A DNA stretch of 64,000 nt from Bacillota bacterium. Its GTDB lineage: Bacteria; Bacillota; Clostridia; Acetivibrionales; DTU013. Positions 17,838 through 26,402 of the stretch are shown here, piece after piece. The stretch spans positions 234,592 to 298,591 of the forward strand of contig JAFABI010000065.1 in NCBI GenBank assembly GCA_023426125.1. Reading direction: 5' to 3'. Under the pieces are notes generated by a model. That model was not told the origin of the DNA, made no database searches, and saw nothing but the letters and a program-made list of their open reading frames with translations. The position numbers were made by a program, and so were the translations under genes. How positions within the stretch are numbered: position 1 is the first letter of the stretch; the number at the start of each line of letters is the position of its first letter.

Positions 17838-18281
17838 TCAAGCTTTTTGGCTGTTTAGCAGCCGGAAGAATTGCAGATTTATTTCATCCATGCATCTGTT
17901 CCTTTCAAGATTCAGAGTCGCCAGTTGCTTTACAACCCTGTCTTTCTCATCGGGGTGTACCTTTTCAAATTCATAGACTTTTTCCTGCTGGTGCCATAAC
18001 TCGCAGTTCACGATGGCAAGCTGCGACGCTACCTTTCCTATGCTGCCCTTCACCTCAGGTACGGTGTTTCCTTCCTTTTTGTAAACCTTGTTGGAAGGAA
18101 GGTGGATCTGTTCCTGCGGGATAAGGCCTTGAGCCGCTTTCCCGATATACTCGACGATTTCATTCTGGAGCTGCAGAATTTGCATTGCGATATTTGCAAG
18201 CTGCTCCTCTTCTTGGGAGTGCCAGTGCTTTAACTCCAGGATGGTAAGTTTATCAAACAGTGAACCCAGGGTTTCGGCCAT
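17838..18281 (-). CDS. Small helical protein, DUF6165-like
   Basis: 147 residues, almost entirely helical by composition, with SLFDKLTILELKHWH near the N-terminus and LATLNLERNRCMDEI near the end. This resembles the DUF6165-type proteins often found beside glycosyltransferases, but I hold that match loosely. No catalytic motif is visible. It is sandwiched between a methyltransferase and a nucleotide-sugar SDR. GGAG precedes the ATG. It might be a scaffold or accessory subunit. Confidence 0.5.
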   Translation of the reverse strand: MAETLGSLFDKLTILELKHWHSQEEEQLANIAMQILQLQNEIVEYIGKAAQGLIPQEQIHLPSNKVYKKEGNTVPEVKGSIGKVASQLAIVNCELWHQQEKVYEFEKVHPDEKDRVVKQLATLNLERNRCMDEINLQFFRLLNSQKA

Positions 18282-18329
18282 ACATGTACTCCTTTGCCAA
18301 TATATTTTGAAAGGTTGCTTGTTCTTTTG

Positions 18330-19199
18330 CTACGCATTCATCATCATAGAGGCCAGTTCTTCCATGCCCACCTTTGGAGACCATCCCATGGAAAACATGG
18401 TGGAAGGGTCGGACACCAGCCGTGCATATTCAGGCCTATATGCTTCGTCAATGCTAACATGGTCCTGCCACTGCCTTCCAACAAAACCAAAGCACAGCTC
18501 AAGCCATTTTTCTATTGTATAGGCCTTTCCGCTTCCAATAACCGCTTCATATACCCGGTCCTGTTCAACCAGGGTCAGCATCCCGCTGACAATATCCCCG
18601 GAAAAGGACCATTCCTTCTCAACGGAAATATTGCCGATCTGAAGTTTGTCCTGACTTCCCTGTGCAGCTCTTTGAGCGGCACTTACAATGATCCGGCCGA
18701 TATGGGGCGGTTTCCTCAAAGGGCTTTCATGGTGGAACAGGTATCCCACATAGGCTTGAATCCCCAGTGAACGGAAGTATCTCGCCGCATATGCGGAATG
18801 AATCCGCGAAACGGCATAAGGGCTATTAGGATCAAACCTATGCCTTTCGGAAATGGGTTTTCCTGCATTTTCAAACTGCAATCCGCTCCCGGTTATAAAC
18901 ACCCTGGTATGCCTGCTATGTCTGTATACGGCTTCAAGAATATTGATTGAACCGGTAGAAATGGCTTCATGATTATCAAAGAGCGCTTCATGTCCCGTTG
19001 AAGAACAAGCTGCCAGATGAAAGACATATTCGGGCTTGCAGGTTTTTATCAATTCTTCCACCCGGCTATAATCCGCAACGTTTCCAGGAAGCCAATTTCC
19101 GGAACGTGAAACACCGACAGCCTGATATCCTTTTTCCTCACACTGTCTTTTCAAATAAAAACCATCCTGTCCCCCGGCTCCAAAAATAAGTACGGTCAT
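18330..19199 (-). CDS. GDP-mannose dehydratase-like SDR with YxxxR
   Basis: 289 residues of the extended SDR family. FGAGGQDGFYL replaces the usual GITGQDGSYL of Gmd, and YLFHHESPLR matches LFNHESPRRG of Gmd, so it is a diverged Gmd relative. The active-site Tyr is in SPYAVSRIH, where Lys is replaced by Arg (YxxxR). It may be a GDP-4-keto-6-deoxymannose reductase or epimerase partner for Gmd, or act on an unusual GDP-sugar. The start at 19199 (MTVLIFGAGG) is the best fit. Earlier in-frame ATGs at 19217 and 19223 are possible. Confidence 0.7.
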   Translation of the reverse strand: MTVLIFGAGGQDGFYLKRQCEEKGYQAVGVSRSGNWLPGNVADYSRVEELIKTCKPEYVFHLAACSSTGHEALFDNHEAISTGSINILEAVYRHSRHTRVFITGSGLQFENAGKPISERHRFDPNSPYAVSRIHSAYAARYFRSLGIQAYVGYLFHHESPLRKPPHIGRIIVSAAQRAAQGSQDKLQIGNISVEKEWSFSGDIVSGMLTLVEQDRVYEAVIGSGKAYTIEKWLELCFGFVGRQWQDHVSIDEAYRPEYARLVSDPSTMFSMGWSPKVGMEELASMMMNA

Positions 19200-19238
19200 G
19201 CCAGTATTACCCCTCATCGTCATCTGCTGCAGCGAAAA

Positions 19239-20093
19239 TTAACTCTTCTGCTTCACCAGGACCATATCAAAATAAGTATGGCAGTGCTGATACTGCGCAT
19301 CATAGAAATCAAGCACCGACTGCACGTTTAAATCGCCCAGAGAAGGCCGATGTCCCAACGGGTGTATAATTTTTATACCGGAAAAGTTTTTAAGGGTGCT
19401 TTCTACCGCTTCTTTTGTCGTGCCGTTGGCTTCAAGGTGGTACGGAGAGTACTCGATGGTAACAGTGGAATCATCCTTTAATAATGGGATACAGGCCTCC
19501 AGGATCTCAAAGTCTGCACCCTGGGTGTCAATTTTAATCAAGTCGATGACTTTGCTGTCGTCCTTCAAGCCCAGGTATTCCTTGAAGAAATCGTACGGAT
19601 TCACCTTAAGGGCCTTTGTATCCGATAAACGAAACAGGTTTTCACCCAGGTCGTTTTTATTGCACTTTATACTGCGGTGGTCTCCATAATTGTTGTTGCT
19701 TAAATACATGTGAATGTATTCCTGCTTTTTCCCCAGTGCATAGTTAAATGCCCGGATGTTTTTGACACCGTTCAGCAGAATATTTATGTTTAGCAAACAG
19801 AAATTAACGGAATCAGGCTCAAAACAATAAATGACTGCTTCCGGCTGCACCTTGGCAAGCGTGATGGAAACGGATCCGATATTGGCGCCCGCATCAATCA
19901 CCAGGTGGCCGGGTTTTATTGCTTTTTGAAGGATATCCAGTTCTGCAAGGTGTCTTCCGTCAAGGGCGCGTTCTCCCCTGAATATTGAGCCATGGACTTT
20001 ATCCTGAAGGTGTGTGGCAAGCTTAAGCGCTACCCCATTCACTTCCACATCACAAATCGCTATTGGCAAAAACGGTAGGATGAATTTCCCCAT
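19239..20093 (-). CDS. FkbM-family SAM methyltransferase
   Basis: 284 residues. VIDAGANIGSVSI is SAM motif I, IYCFEPD the acidic strand end, and LIKIDTQGADFEILE is the FkbM signature segment. FkbM proteins O-methylate sugars or polyketides. This is the first gene of the leftward run that ends with the glycosyltransferase at 10126, and it is divergent from gmd. A 2-O-methyl or other sugar methylation on the spore glycan is a reasonable guess. Confidence 0.88.
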   Translation of the reverse strand: MGKFILPFLPIAICDVEVNGVALKLATHLQDKVHGSIFRGERALDGRHLAELDILQKAIKPGHLVIDAGANIGSVSITLAKVQPEAVIYCFEPDSVNFCLLNINILLNGVKNIRAFNYALGKKQEYIHMYLSNNNYGDHRSIKCNKNDLGENLFRLSDTKALKVNPYDFFKEYLGLKDDSKVIDLIKIDTQGADFEILEACIPLLKDDSTVTIEYSPYHLEANGTTKEAVESTLKNFSGIKIIHPLGHRPSLGDLNVQSVLDFYDAQYQHCHTYFDMVLVKQKS

Positions 20094-20387
20094 TGCTCTT
20101 ACCTCCTGTGCTTTATTCCACTTTCCATGCCATGTTTTTCCTGCAGCCCCTCATTAAAAAAACCGATAGAGAGGCTGCTTACTACACCGTGAGGAAATTG
20201 TATATTCACATAATATGTTTGCCGCCGGCAAATCGTTAACACTTTTCATATAAATGTAAAAATCCCCCTGACACCAGGCTCCAAAAATCAGGAGAAACAA
20301 TATAATGAATTATGTCAATTCCGGCAGCATTACAAATGTTGTTGAAAGGACATTATTCAGGAACGAATACAGATAAAGGTGGTTTAT
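20094..20387. promoter_or_regulatory. Divergent promoter region between the fkbM-like gene and gmd
   Basis: 294 bases, AT-rich, with CATAATATG near 20219 and CATATAAAT near 20248 on the plus strand. Both resemble the -10 part of mother-cell sigma-factor promoters but lack a well-spaced -35. No coding frame is seen. Confidence 0.4.
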
Positions 20388-21419
20388 ATGAAAAAAGCAT
20401 TCATAACCGGTATAACGGGCCAGGATGGATCATACCTGGCAGAACTCCTGCTGGATAAGGGATACGAGGTGCATGGCCTTGTACGGAAATGCAGCACCTC
20501 CAATACAATAAGGATCGACCATTTGCTGGATAACCCTGGAATAGGCGATAAAACACTGTTCCTGCATTATGGGGATATGACGGATTCCAGCAATTTGATG
20601 CGGCTGATTGAAAAAATCCGGCCTGACGAAATATACAATCTGGCGGCGCAAAGCCATGTACAGGTGTCTTTTGAAACGCCGGAATATACGGTGGAATGCG
20701 ATGGTGTAGGAACCTTAAGACTTTTGAATGCCATGAAGGAAAGCAGAATTAACGCCAGGTTCTACCAGGCCTCTACCAGCGAGCTTTTTGGGGGGATTCC
20801 TGAAACAGTCCCGCAAAGCGAAGCAACCCCCTTTCACCCCAGAAGCCCCTACGCTGCGGCAAAGCTCTATGCGTACTGGATGGCGGCCAATTACAGGGAA
20901 GCTTACGGAATGTATACCTGCAATGGCATCCTTTTCAATCATGAGTCTCCGCGAAGGGGAAGGACATTTGTAACCCGAAAGATCACCAGCGGGATTGCCA
21001 ACCTGCTGAAGGGAAAGCAGGATAAAATCAACCTTGGCAATCTGGACGCAAAAAGGGACTGGGGATTTGCCGGGGACTATGTTGAGGCCATGTGGCTGAT
21101 GCTTCAACAAGAAGAACCTGACGATTATGTGATTGCCACAGGCGAAACCCATTCGGTAAGGGAGTTTTGCGAACTGGCCTTCAGTTTTGCCGGGATAGTC
21201 CTTGAATGGACCGGTGAAGGGATTTATGAAAAAGGGATCGACAGCGTCACAGGGAAAGAGCTTATATCCGTCGACAGCAGATATTTCAGGCCAACGGAAG
21301 TCAATATGCTCCTCGGCGATCCGTCCAAAGCAAAAAGGAAGCTTGGGTGGACTCCCAAAACAACCTTTGCGGATCTGGTCAAAATGATGGTTGATGCCGA
21401 ACAGTTTTATGTAACATAA
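20388..21419 (+). CDS. gmd: GDP-mannose 4,6-dehydratase
   Basis: 343 residues. ITGITGQDGSYLAELLL is the NADP-binding start. STSELFG contains the catalytic Ser/Thr and Glu, PRSPYAAAKLYAY the Tyr-Lys pair, and LFNHESPRRG and TRKIT are family landmarks. It makes GDP-4-keto-6-deoxy-mannose, the branch point to GDP-rhamnose, GDP-fucose and related sugars. Substrate comes from ManC at 13676. ATG 20388 with AAAGGTGG upstream is chosen over the GTG nine bases earlier. It opens the rightward operon with a GT2 and the CapE, CapF and CapG genes. Confidence 0.95.
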   Translation: MKKAFITGITGQDGSYLAELLLDKGYEVHGLVRKCSTSNTIRIDHLLDNPGIGDKTLFLHYGDMTDSSNLMRLIEKIRPDEIYNLAAQSHVQVSFETPEYTVECDGVGTLRLLNAMKESRINARFYQASTSELFGGIPETVPQSEATPFHPRSPYAAAKLYAYWMAANYREAYGMYTCNGILFNHESPRRGRTFVTRKITSGIANLLKGKQDKINLGNLDAKRDWGFAGDYVEAMWLMLQQEEPDDYVIATGETHSVREFCELAFSFAGIVLEWTGEGIYEKGIDSVTGKELISVDSRYFRPTEVNMLLGDPSKAKRKLGWTPKTTFADLVKMMVDAEQFYVT

Positions 21420-21470
21420 TTTACGGTAATTTAATAGCTTATATTATGCGGTGCCATAGGGGGGAGTAAT

Positions 21471-22478
21471 TTGTCCGAGCAACCACTGGTCACGATTGGA
21501 ATCATCAATTATAACCGTATAAATTATTTGGAAGATTGTGTCCGTTCTTATCTTCATCAGTCCTACGGAAATCTTGAGATTATCCTCATTGATGACGGTT
21601 CAACCGACGGATCTGTCGAACGATTGAAGGAACTGGAAAAAAACAATGAAAATATAAGATGTATTTACCATGAAAAAAATAGCGGCGGTCCTTCGCGAGG
21701 TATTCAAGAAGTCATCCGTGAAGCAAAAGGCAAGTATTTTCAATGGATTGCCTCCGATGATTATGCTGAGATCAATGCTATTGAAAAACTGGCAGATTAT
21801 CTGGAAAAGACGGATAATGATTATGTTTACTGCAATTTCAATGTAGTAAATGGAAAGAATGCAGTTATCTCCCACTGGATTTATACTGTTCCTACACTCA
21901 ATGAAATGGTTTATAGGATTTTCACCAGGTGTTCGGGGGTTATCCCGATGAACGGCTTGTACAGGCTGGATTTCTTCCACAAAAACGGGATTACCTGGGG
22001 CAACTACAAAAATAACGAATATTCCGGCGATACCATCAATTCGCTGTACTTTATTGAAAACGGCATGAAATACGGCCTGCTGAAAGAATGCCTGATCTAT
22101 TACAGGCTACACCAGGATAACCGCTCTCATAACATCGAAGAAAGGATCACGACGTCCCTGACGGTGTATGACTATATTATTAAGCATTTTGACGAAGCAA
22201 TCTATTTACCCAACATTGAATGGAGCAAACATGGCAATCGAGAACAGCTAAAAAATTATTCCATTGCCCAATTTTTCTACAAAAGGATATTGAGTTATCT
22301 TCAATTGGGAAGTCTGCCCCGTCATTTGAATTATGCGATTACCAAAGAAAAGCTGAAAGAATGCATCCGTGGATTTATTGATGAAGGTTTGCGGTATATT
22401 CAGGAAGGCTTGACACAAGGCGGCACTTTAAGAAATGAATTGATTGCATTGGAAGAGGAGTATAAAAAATTAATTTAG
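21471..22478 (+). CDS. GT2 family glycosyltransferase
   Basis: 335 residues. A GT-A fold is clear: TIGIINYNRINYLEDCVRS, IILIDDGSTDGS and WIASDDYAE (DxD-like). The start is TTG 21471 with GGGGGAG four bases upstream, the only good ribosome site. It lies between gmd and capE in the same direction, so it probably uses a sugar from one of those pathways (6-deoxyhexose or FucNAc). The C-terminal part is helical without membrane segments, so the enzyme is cytoplasmic or peripheral. Confidence 0.85.
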   Translation: MSEQPLVTIGIINYNRINYLEDCVRSYLHQSYGNLEIILIDDGSTDGSVERLKELEKNNENIRCIYHEKNSGGPSRGIQEVIREAKGKYFQWIASDDYAEINAIEKLADYLEKTDNDYVYCNFNVVNGKNAVISHWIYTVPTLNEMVYRIFTRCSGVIPMNGLYRLDFFHKNGITWGNYKNNEYSGDTINSLYFIENGMKYGLLKECLIYYRLHQDNRSHNIEERITTSLTVYDYIIKHFDEAIYLPNIEWSKHGNREQLKNYSIAQFFYKRILSYLQLGSLPRHLNYAITKEKLKECIRGFIDEGLRYIQEGLTQGGTLRNELIALEEEYKKLI

Positions 22479-22515
22479 ATAAATTCAATATCGATGCCAG
22501 AAAAGAGGAAGTCAT

Positions 22516-23529
22516 ATGTTCACTGGAAAGACCTTGCTTATTACCGGAGGGACAGGTTCTTTCGGCAATGCCGTCCTGAACCGGTTTATCAATACGGACA
22601 TCAAAGAAATACGCATTTTCAGCAGGGATGAGAAAAAACAAGAGGATATGCGCCATGAACTAAACAGCAGCAAGGTGAAATTCCATATCGGGGATGTCAG
22701 AGATTACAATGCTTTATACAAAGCTTTAAAGGGAGTTGATTATGTTTTTCATGCCGCGGCACTAAAACAAGTGCCTTCCTGTGAATTTTATCCGATGGAA
22801 GCAGTCAGGACAAATATCCTGGGGACTGAAAATCTTCTAAATGCAGCCATTGAAAATAAAGTTAGGAAAGTAATCGTATTAAGTACTGACAAAGCCGTTT
22901 ATCCCATAAATGCAATGGGATTGTCAAAGGCCATGCTGGAAAAGGTGATGGTAGCCGCTTCCAAAAATGTCTCGGAGGATGAAACCGTTCTCTGTGGAAC
23001 CAGATATGGCAATGTAATGGCTTCCAGGGGATCCGTCATTCCCTTGTTTGTCGCACAGATCAAGGCCGGATTGCCCATTACGGTCACCGATCCGGAGATG
23101 ACCCGGTTCATGATGTCTTTAGATAATGCAATTGACCTGGTGCTTTTCGCTTTCAAAAATGCAAAACAGGGAGATATCTTTGTCCAGAAAGCACCTGCAG
23201 CGACGATATTGGACCTGGCTGCCGCCTTAAAAGAAATTTTTGACACTGAGAATGAAATCAAGGTCATAGGAACCCGTCACGGAGAAAAATTATACGAGAC
23301 GCTATTAACAAGGGAAGAAATGGCAACCGCCGAGGATCTGGGAGATTACTACAGAATCCCTGCGGATAACAGGGATTTGAATTATGACAAATATATCAGC
23401 CTGGGCAAAAGCATGGCCCCCGGCTTGATCGATTATAATTCTCACAATACGCGAAGACTTGCGTATGATGAATTAAAGGGAATGCTTTTAAGCCTCGATT
23501 ATATCCGAAAGGAATTAAGGCAGGGTTGA
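22516..23529 (+). CDS. capE: UDP-N-acetylglucosamine 4,6-dehydratase/5-epimerase (CapE/FnlA type)
   Basis: 337 residues, a soluble extended SDR. LLITGGTGSFGNAVL is the cofactor motif, RDEKKQEDMRHEL the loop typical of the CapE/FlaA1 group, and NAMGLSKAMLEKV has Met in place of the usual catalytic Tyr, a known feature of CapE. It converts UDP-GlcNAc to UDP-2-acetamido-2,6-dideoxy-L-arabino-4-hexulose, the first step to UDP-L-FucNAc. The next two genes are the other two enzymes of that route in order, which makes the assignment strong. AAAGAGGAAG precedes the ATG. Confidence 0.92.
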   Translation: MFTGKTLLITGGTGSFGNAVLNRFINTDIKEIRIFSRDEKKQEDMRHELNSSKVKFHIGDVRDYNALYKALKGVDYVFHAAALKQVPSCEFYPMEAVRTNILGTENLLNAAIENKVRKVIVLSTDKAVYPINAMGLSKAMLEKVMVAASKNVSEDETVLCGTRYGNVMASRGSVIPLFVAQIKAGLPITVTDPEMTRFMMSLDNAIDLVLFAFKNAKQGDIFVQKAPAATILDLAAALKEIFDTENEIKVIGTRHGEKLYETLLTREEMATAEDLGDYYRIPADNRDLNYDKYISLGKSMAPGLIDYNSHNTRRLAYDELKGMLLSLDYIRKELRQG

Positions 23530-23531
23530 GG

Positions 23532-24674
23532 ATGGATAATATGCCGGAGAAGACAGAAAAGAAGACGGTTTTAATAACGGGGGCAAACGGCTTTCTGGGA
23601 AGGACCCTGATAGCAGCCCTCGAGAATATTGCCGGCCTGGAACTCCTGAAATATGATATTGGGAACACCTTCGATGAATTAAGCAAGTTTGCAGCGAAAT
23701 CGGATTTTGTATACCATCTTGCAGGTGTAAACCGTCCAAAGGGACCGGAGGAGTACGAAAGCGGCAATAAGGGTTTTACAGAACGATTGGCCGGACTTCT
23801 CAAAGAAACCGGCAGAAAAACGCCAGTGCTCTTGTCGTCAACAATCCAGGCAGTTCTGGAGAATCCATACGGCTTAAGCAAGAAAGGCGCTGAAGACGCC
23901 ATGAGAAACTATGCGGAAGAAACAGGCGCCAATGTCTGTATCTACCGTTTGCCCAATATTTTCGGAAAATGGTGCAAGCCGAATTACAATTCGGTTGTTG
24001 CCACCTGGTGCTATAACCTCGCACGGGACTTACCCATTCATATCAATAATCCGGATACTGAATTTAATCTCGTTTATGTTGACGATGTGGTTGAGGAGTT
24101 TGTCAATGCCCTAAACGGATGCGAAAACAGAGGGCACGACGGCTTTTGTACTGTAAGTCGGTCATTTCATACCTCCTTAGGGGATCTGGCAGACAGGCTG
24201 TACTCTTTTAAAGATAGCGGAACAACGCTTGTAATGCCGGATTTAGACCCGGTTTTCCAGCGTTTTTTGTATGCCACCTACATTTCTTACCTCCCCACAG
24301 AGGATCTGGGTTATAACCTCGAAATGAAGCAGGATCACCGGGGCTGGCTCGCCGAGTTTATCAAATCAAAAAGCTTTGGCCAGATATTTATTTCCCGTAC
24401 AAGGCCCGGCATTACACGCGGTAATCATTGGCACAACACGAAAGTTGAAAAATTCCTGGTTATCGATGGAACGGCCGTCATAAAACTCCGCGGAGTGAAT
24501 GCTTCGGATGTTGCAGCGTACATGGTTTCCGGTGATAAACTCAAGGTAATCGACATTCCTGCCGGTTATACGCATTCAATAACCAACGTAGGAGAAAGCG
24601 ATGTCATAACACTTTTCTGGGCGGATGAAATTTATGACCCCGGGAAGCCGGATACTTATTTTTCGGAGGTTTAG
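23532..24674 (+). CDS. capF: CapF/FnlB bifunctional reductase/epimerase with cupin domain
   Basis: About 380 residues. An N-terminal SDR domain (LITGANGFLGRTL) is followed after residue 250 by a cupin (SRTRPGITRGNHWHNTKVEK) with the His residues that bind zinc in CapF. It 3-epimerises the CapE product and reduces C4 to UDP-N-acetyl-L-talosamine. The start is not certain: ATG 23532 overlaps poor Shine-Dalgarno options, ATG 23541 (MPEKTEKK) has GAGG upstream, and both fit. The gene begins within a few bases of the capE stop. Confidence 0.92.
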   Translation: MDNMPEKTEKKTVLITGANGFLGRTLIAALENIAGLELLKYDIGNTFDELSKFAAKSDFVYHLAGVNRPKGPEEYESGNKGFTERLAGLLKETGRKTPVLLSSTIQAVLENPYGLSKKGAEDAMRNYAEETGANVCIYRLPNIFGKWCKPNYNSVVATWCYNLARDLPIHINNPDTEFNLVYVDDVVEEFVNALNGCENRGHDGFCTVSRSFHTSLGDLADRLYSFKDSGTTLVMPDLDPVFQRFLYATYISYLPTEDLGYNLEMKQDHRGWLAEFIKSKSFGQIFISRTRPGITRGNHWHNTKVEKFLVIDGTAVIKLRGVNASDVAAYMVSGDKLKVIDIPAGYTHSITNVGESDVITLFWADEIYDPGKPDTYFSEV

Positions 24675-24695
24675 CGTAAAAATGACGGAGGCACT

Positions 24696-25820
24696 ATGGA
24701 AAAATTAAAGGTTATGACAATTATAGGCACCCGGCCGGAAATCATAAGGCTTTCCGAATGCATAAAGGCCTGTGACAGGTATTTTAACCATATACTGGTG
24801 CACACGGGACAGAACTGGGATTATACCTTAAACCAGATATTTTTTAAGGATCTGGGACTAAGAGAGCCGGACGATTATCTTGATGCAGCGGGGAATAATC
24901 TCGGAGAAACCATGGGGAATATAATTGCAAAGTCTTATACCATACTCGCAAACGAAAGGCCGGATGCCCTCCTTATCCTTGGGGACACAAACAGCGCCCT
25001 TTGTGCTATTCCTGCAAAACGTTTAAAGATACCCATCTTTCATATGGAAGCAGGCAACAGATGCTTTGACCAGAATGTGCCTGAAGAAATAAACAGAAAG
25101 ATTGTCGACCATATATCCGATATAAACCTTCCCTATACGGAACATGGCAGGAGATACCTGCTTTCTGAAGGCATAACGAAGGAACATATATTTGTGATCG
25201 GCTCTCCTATGCGTGAAGTCCTGCAAAAGCAGGCAGGCGGGATTGAAGCAAGCAATATCCTGGATGTGCTTGGCCTGGAAAAAGACAAGTATATTGTTGT
25301 TTCCGCCCACAGGGAAGAGAACATTGATAACGAGCAGAATTTCATGTCGCTTATGACAGCAATAAATGCAGTTGCTGAAAGGTATCGGTTTCCGGTTATT
25401 TACTCAACCCATCCCCGAAGTATGAAATACATCCAACAGAGAAGCTTCAAATTTAGCAAATGGGTCCATACTATGCAGCCTTTTGGTTTCTTTGACTACA
25501 ATAAGCTGCAAAAGAATGCGTTTTGCGTGCTTTCCGACAGTGGGACTCTTTCGGAGGAAAGCGCAATGCTCGGCTTCCCCGGGGTTTTGATCCGCACCTC
25601 CACCGAACGCCCCGAGGTACTCGACAAGGGAACCATCGTTATCGGTGGAATCAAGCCGGATACCATCGAACAGGCTGTCGAATTGTCCGCAGCCATCCTG
25701 AAAAATGAAACAGAAACTGCGATTGCACCGGATTATATGGATGCAAATGTTTCCGTCAAAGTCGTTAAAATCATCCAGAGCTATGCCAGGATCATTGACA
25801 GGTATGTATGGGGAAAATGA
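24696..25820 (+). CDS. capG: UDP-N-acetyl-L-fucosamine synthase (CapG/FnlC 2-epimerase)
   Basis: 374 residues of the WecB-like non-hydrolysing 2-epimerase family. TIIGTRPEIIRLSECIKA, HTGQNWDYTLNQIFF, LGDTNSALC, HMEAGNR, SAHREENID and SDSGTLSEESA are all characteristic. Sitting third after capE and capF it should convert UDP-L-TalNAc to UDP-L-FucNAc. Its 3' end runs 29 bases past the stop of the convergent wbpD gene. GGAGG precedes the ATG. Confidence 0.93.
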   Translation: MEKLKVMTIIGTRPEIIRLSECIKACDRYFNHILVHTGQNWDYTLNQIFFKDLGLREPDDYLDAAGNNLGETMGNIIAKSYTILANERPDALLILGDTNSALCAIPAKRLKIPIFHMEAGNRCFDQNVPEEINRKIVDHISDINLPYTEHGRRYLLSEGITKEHIFVIGSPMREVLQKQAGGIEASNILDVLGLEKDKYIVVSAHREENIDNEQNFMSLMTAINAVAERYRFPVIYSTHPRSMKYIQQRSFKFSKWVHTMQPFGFFDYNKLQKNAFCVLSDSGTLSEESAMLGFPGVLIRTSTERPEVLDKGTIVIGGIKPDTIEQAVELSAAILKNETETAIAPDYMDANVSVKVVKIIQSYARIIDRYVWGK

Positions 25821-26388
25821 GTTCTTGAACATAATCATTTTCTTTTTTGTACTTTTCGTTGCACTTTTTGCATGCAGCTACAGGACTCTTATCAAAGTCC
25901 AGCTTTTCCCCGCATTTGCATACCCAGCCGCGTACCCTGGCCGGATTGCCCACCACCAGGGCAAAGTCAGGCACGTCTTTCGTAACTATGCTCCCGGCGC
26001 CTATGAAAGCATACCTTCCAATGTTATGCCCGCAAACGATGGTTGCATTGGCTCCGATGGAAGCACCTTTTTTTACAATGGTTTGCCTGTATTCATCCTT
26101 CCGGTTTACATGGCTCCGGGGGTTGATTACATTTGTGAAAACACAGGACGGCCCCAGGAATACATCATCCTCACAAATTACGCCGGTATACAGCGATACG
26201 TTGTTTTGTATCTTGCAGCCGTTTCCTATTTTTACTCCCGGCGAAACCACAACATTCTGTCCGATGTTGCAGCTGTCTCCGATGCTGCAGCCGCTCATGA
26301 CATGAGAAAAATGCCAGATTTTCGTATTGTCCCCGATGGAGCAGGGCTCATCCACATAGCTGGATTCATGTACAAAGTAGTTCTGCAT
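25792..26388 (-). CDS. wbpD: UDP-3-amino-sugar N-acetyltransferase (WbpD type)
   Basis: 198 residues, left-handed beta helix with hexapeptide repeats (IGDNTKIWHFSHV, IGDSCNIGQNVVV, IGNGCKIQNNVSLY) and the GNPARVRGWVCKCG ending with a Cys pair seen in WbpD-like proteins. WbpD acetylates the 3-amino group made by WbpE, giving UDP-GlcNAc(3NAc)A. It is just downstream of wbpE in a leftward unit. The start ATG at 26388 has GGGAGG upstream. wbpI, which would epimerise the product to the mannuronic form, was not seen. Confidence 0.88.
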   Translation of the reverse strand: MQNYFVHESSYVDEPCSIGDNTKIWHFSHVMSGCSIGDSCNIGQNVVVSPGVKIGNGCKIQNNVSLYTGVICEDDVFLGPSCVFTNVINPRSHVNRKDEYRQTIVKKGASIGANATIVCGHNIGRYAFIGAGSIVTKDVPDFALVVGNPARVRGWVCKCGEKLDFDKSPVAACKKCNEKYKKENDYVQELIFPIHTCQ

Positions 26389-26402
26389 ATTTTACCTCCC
26401 TG

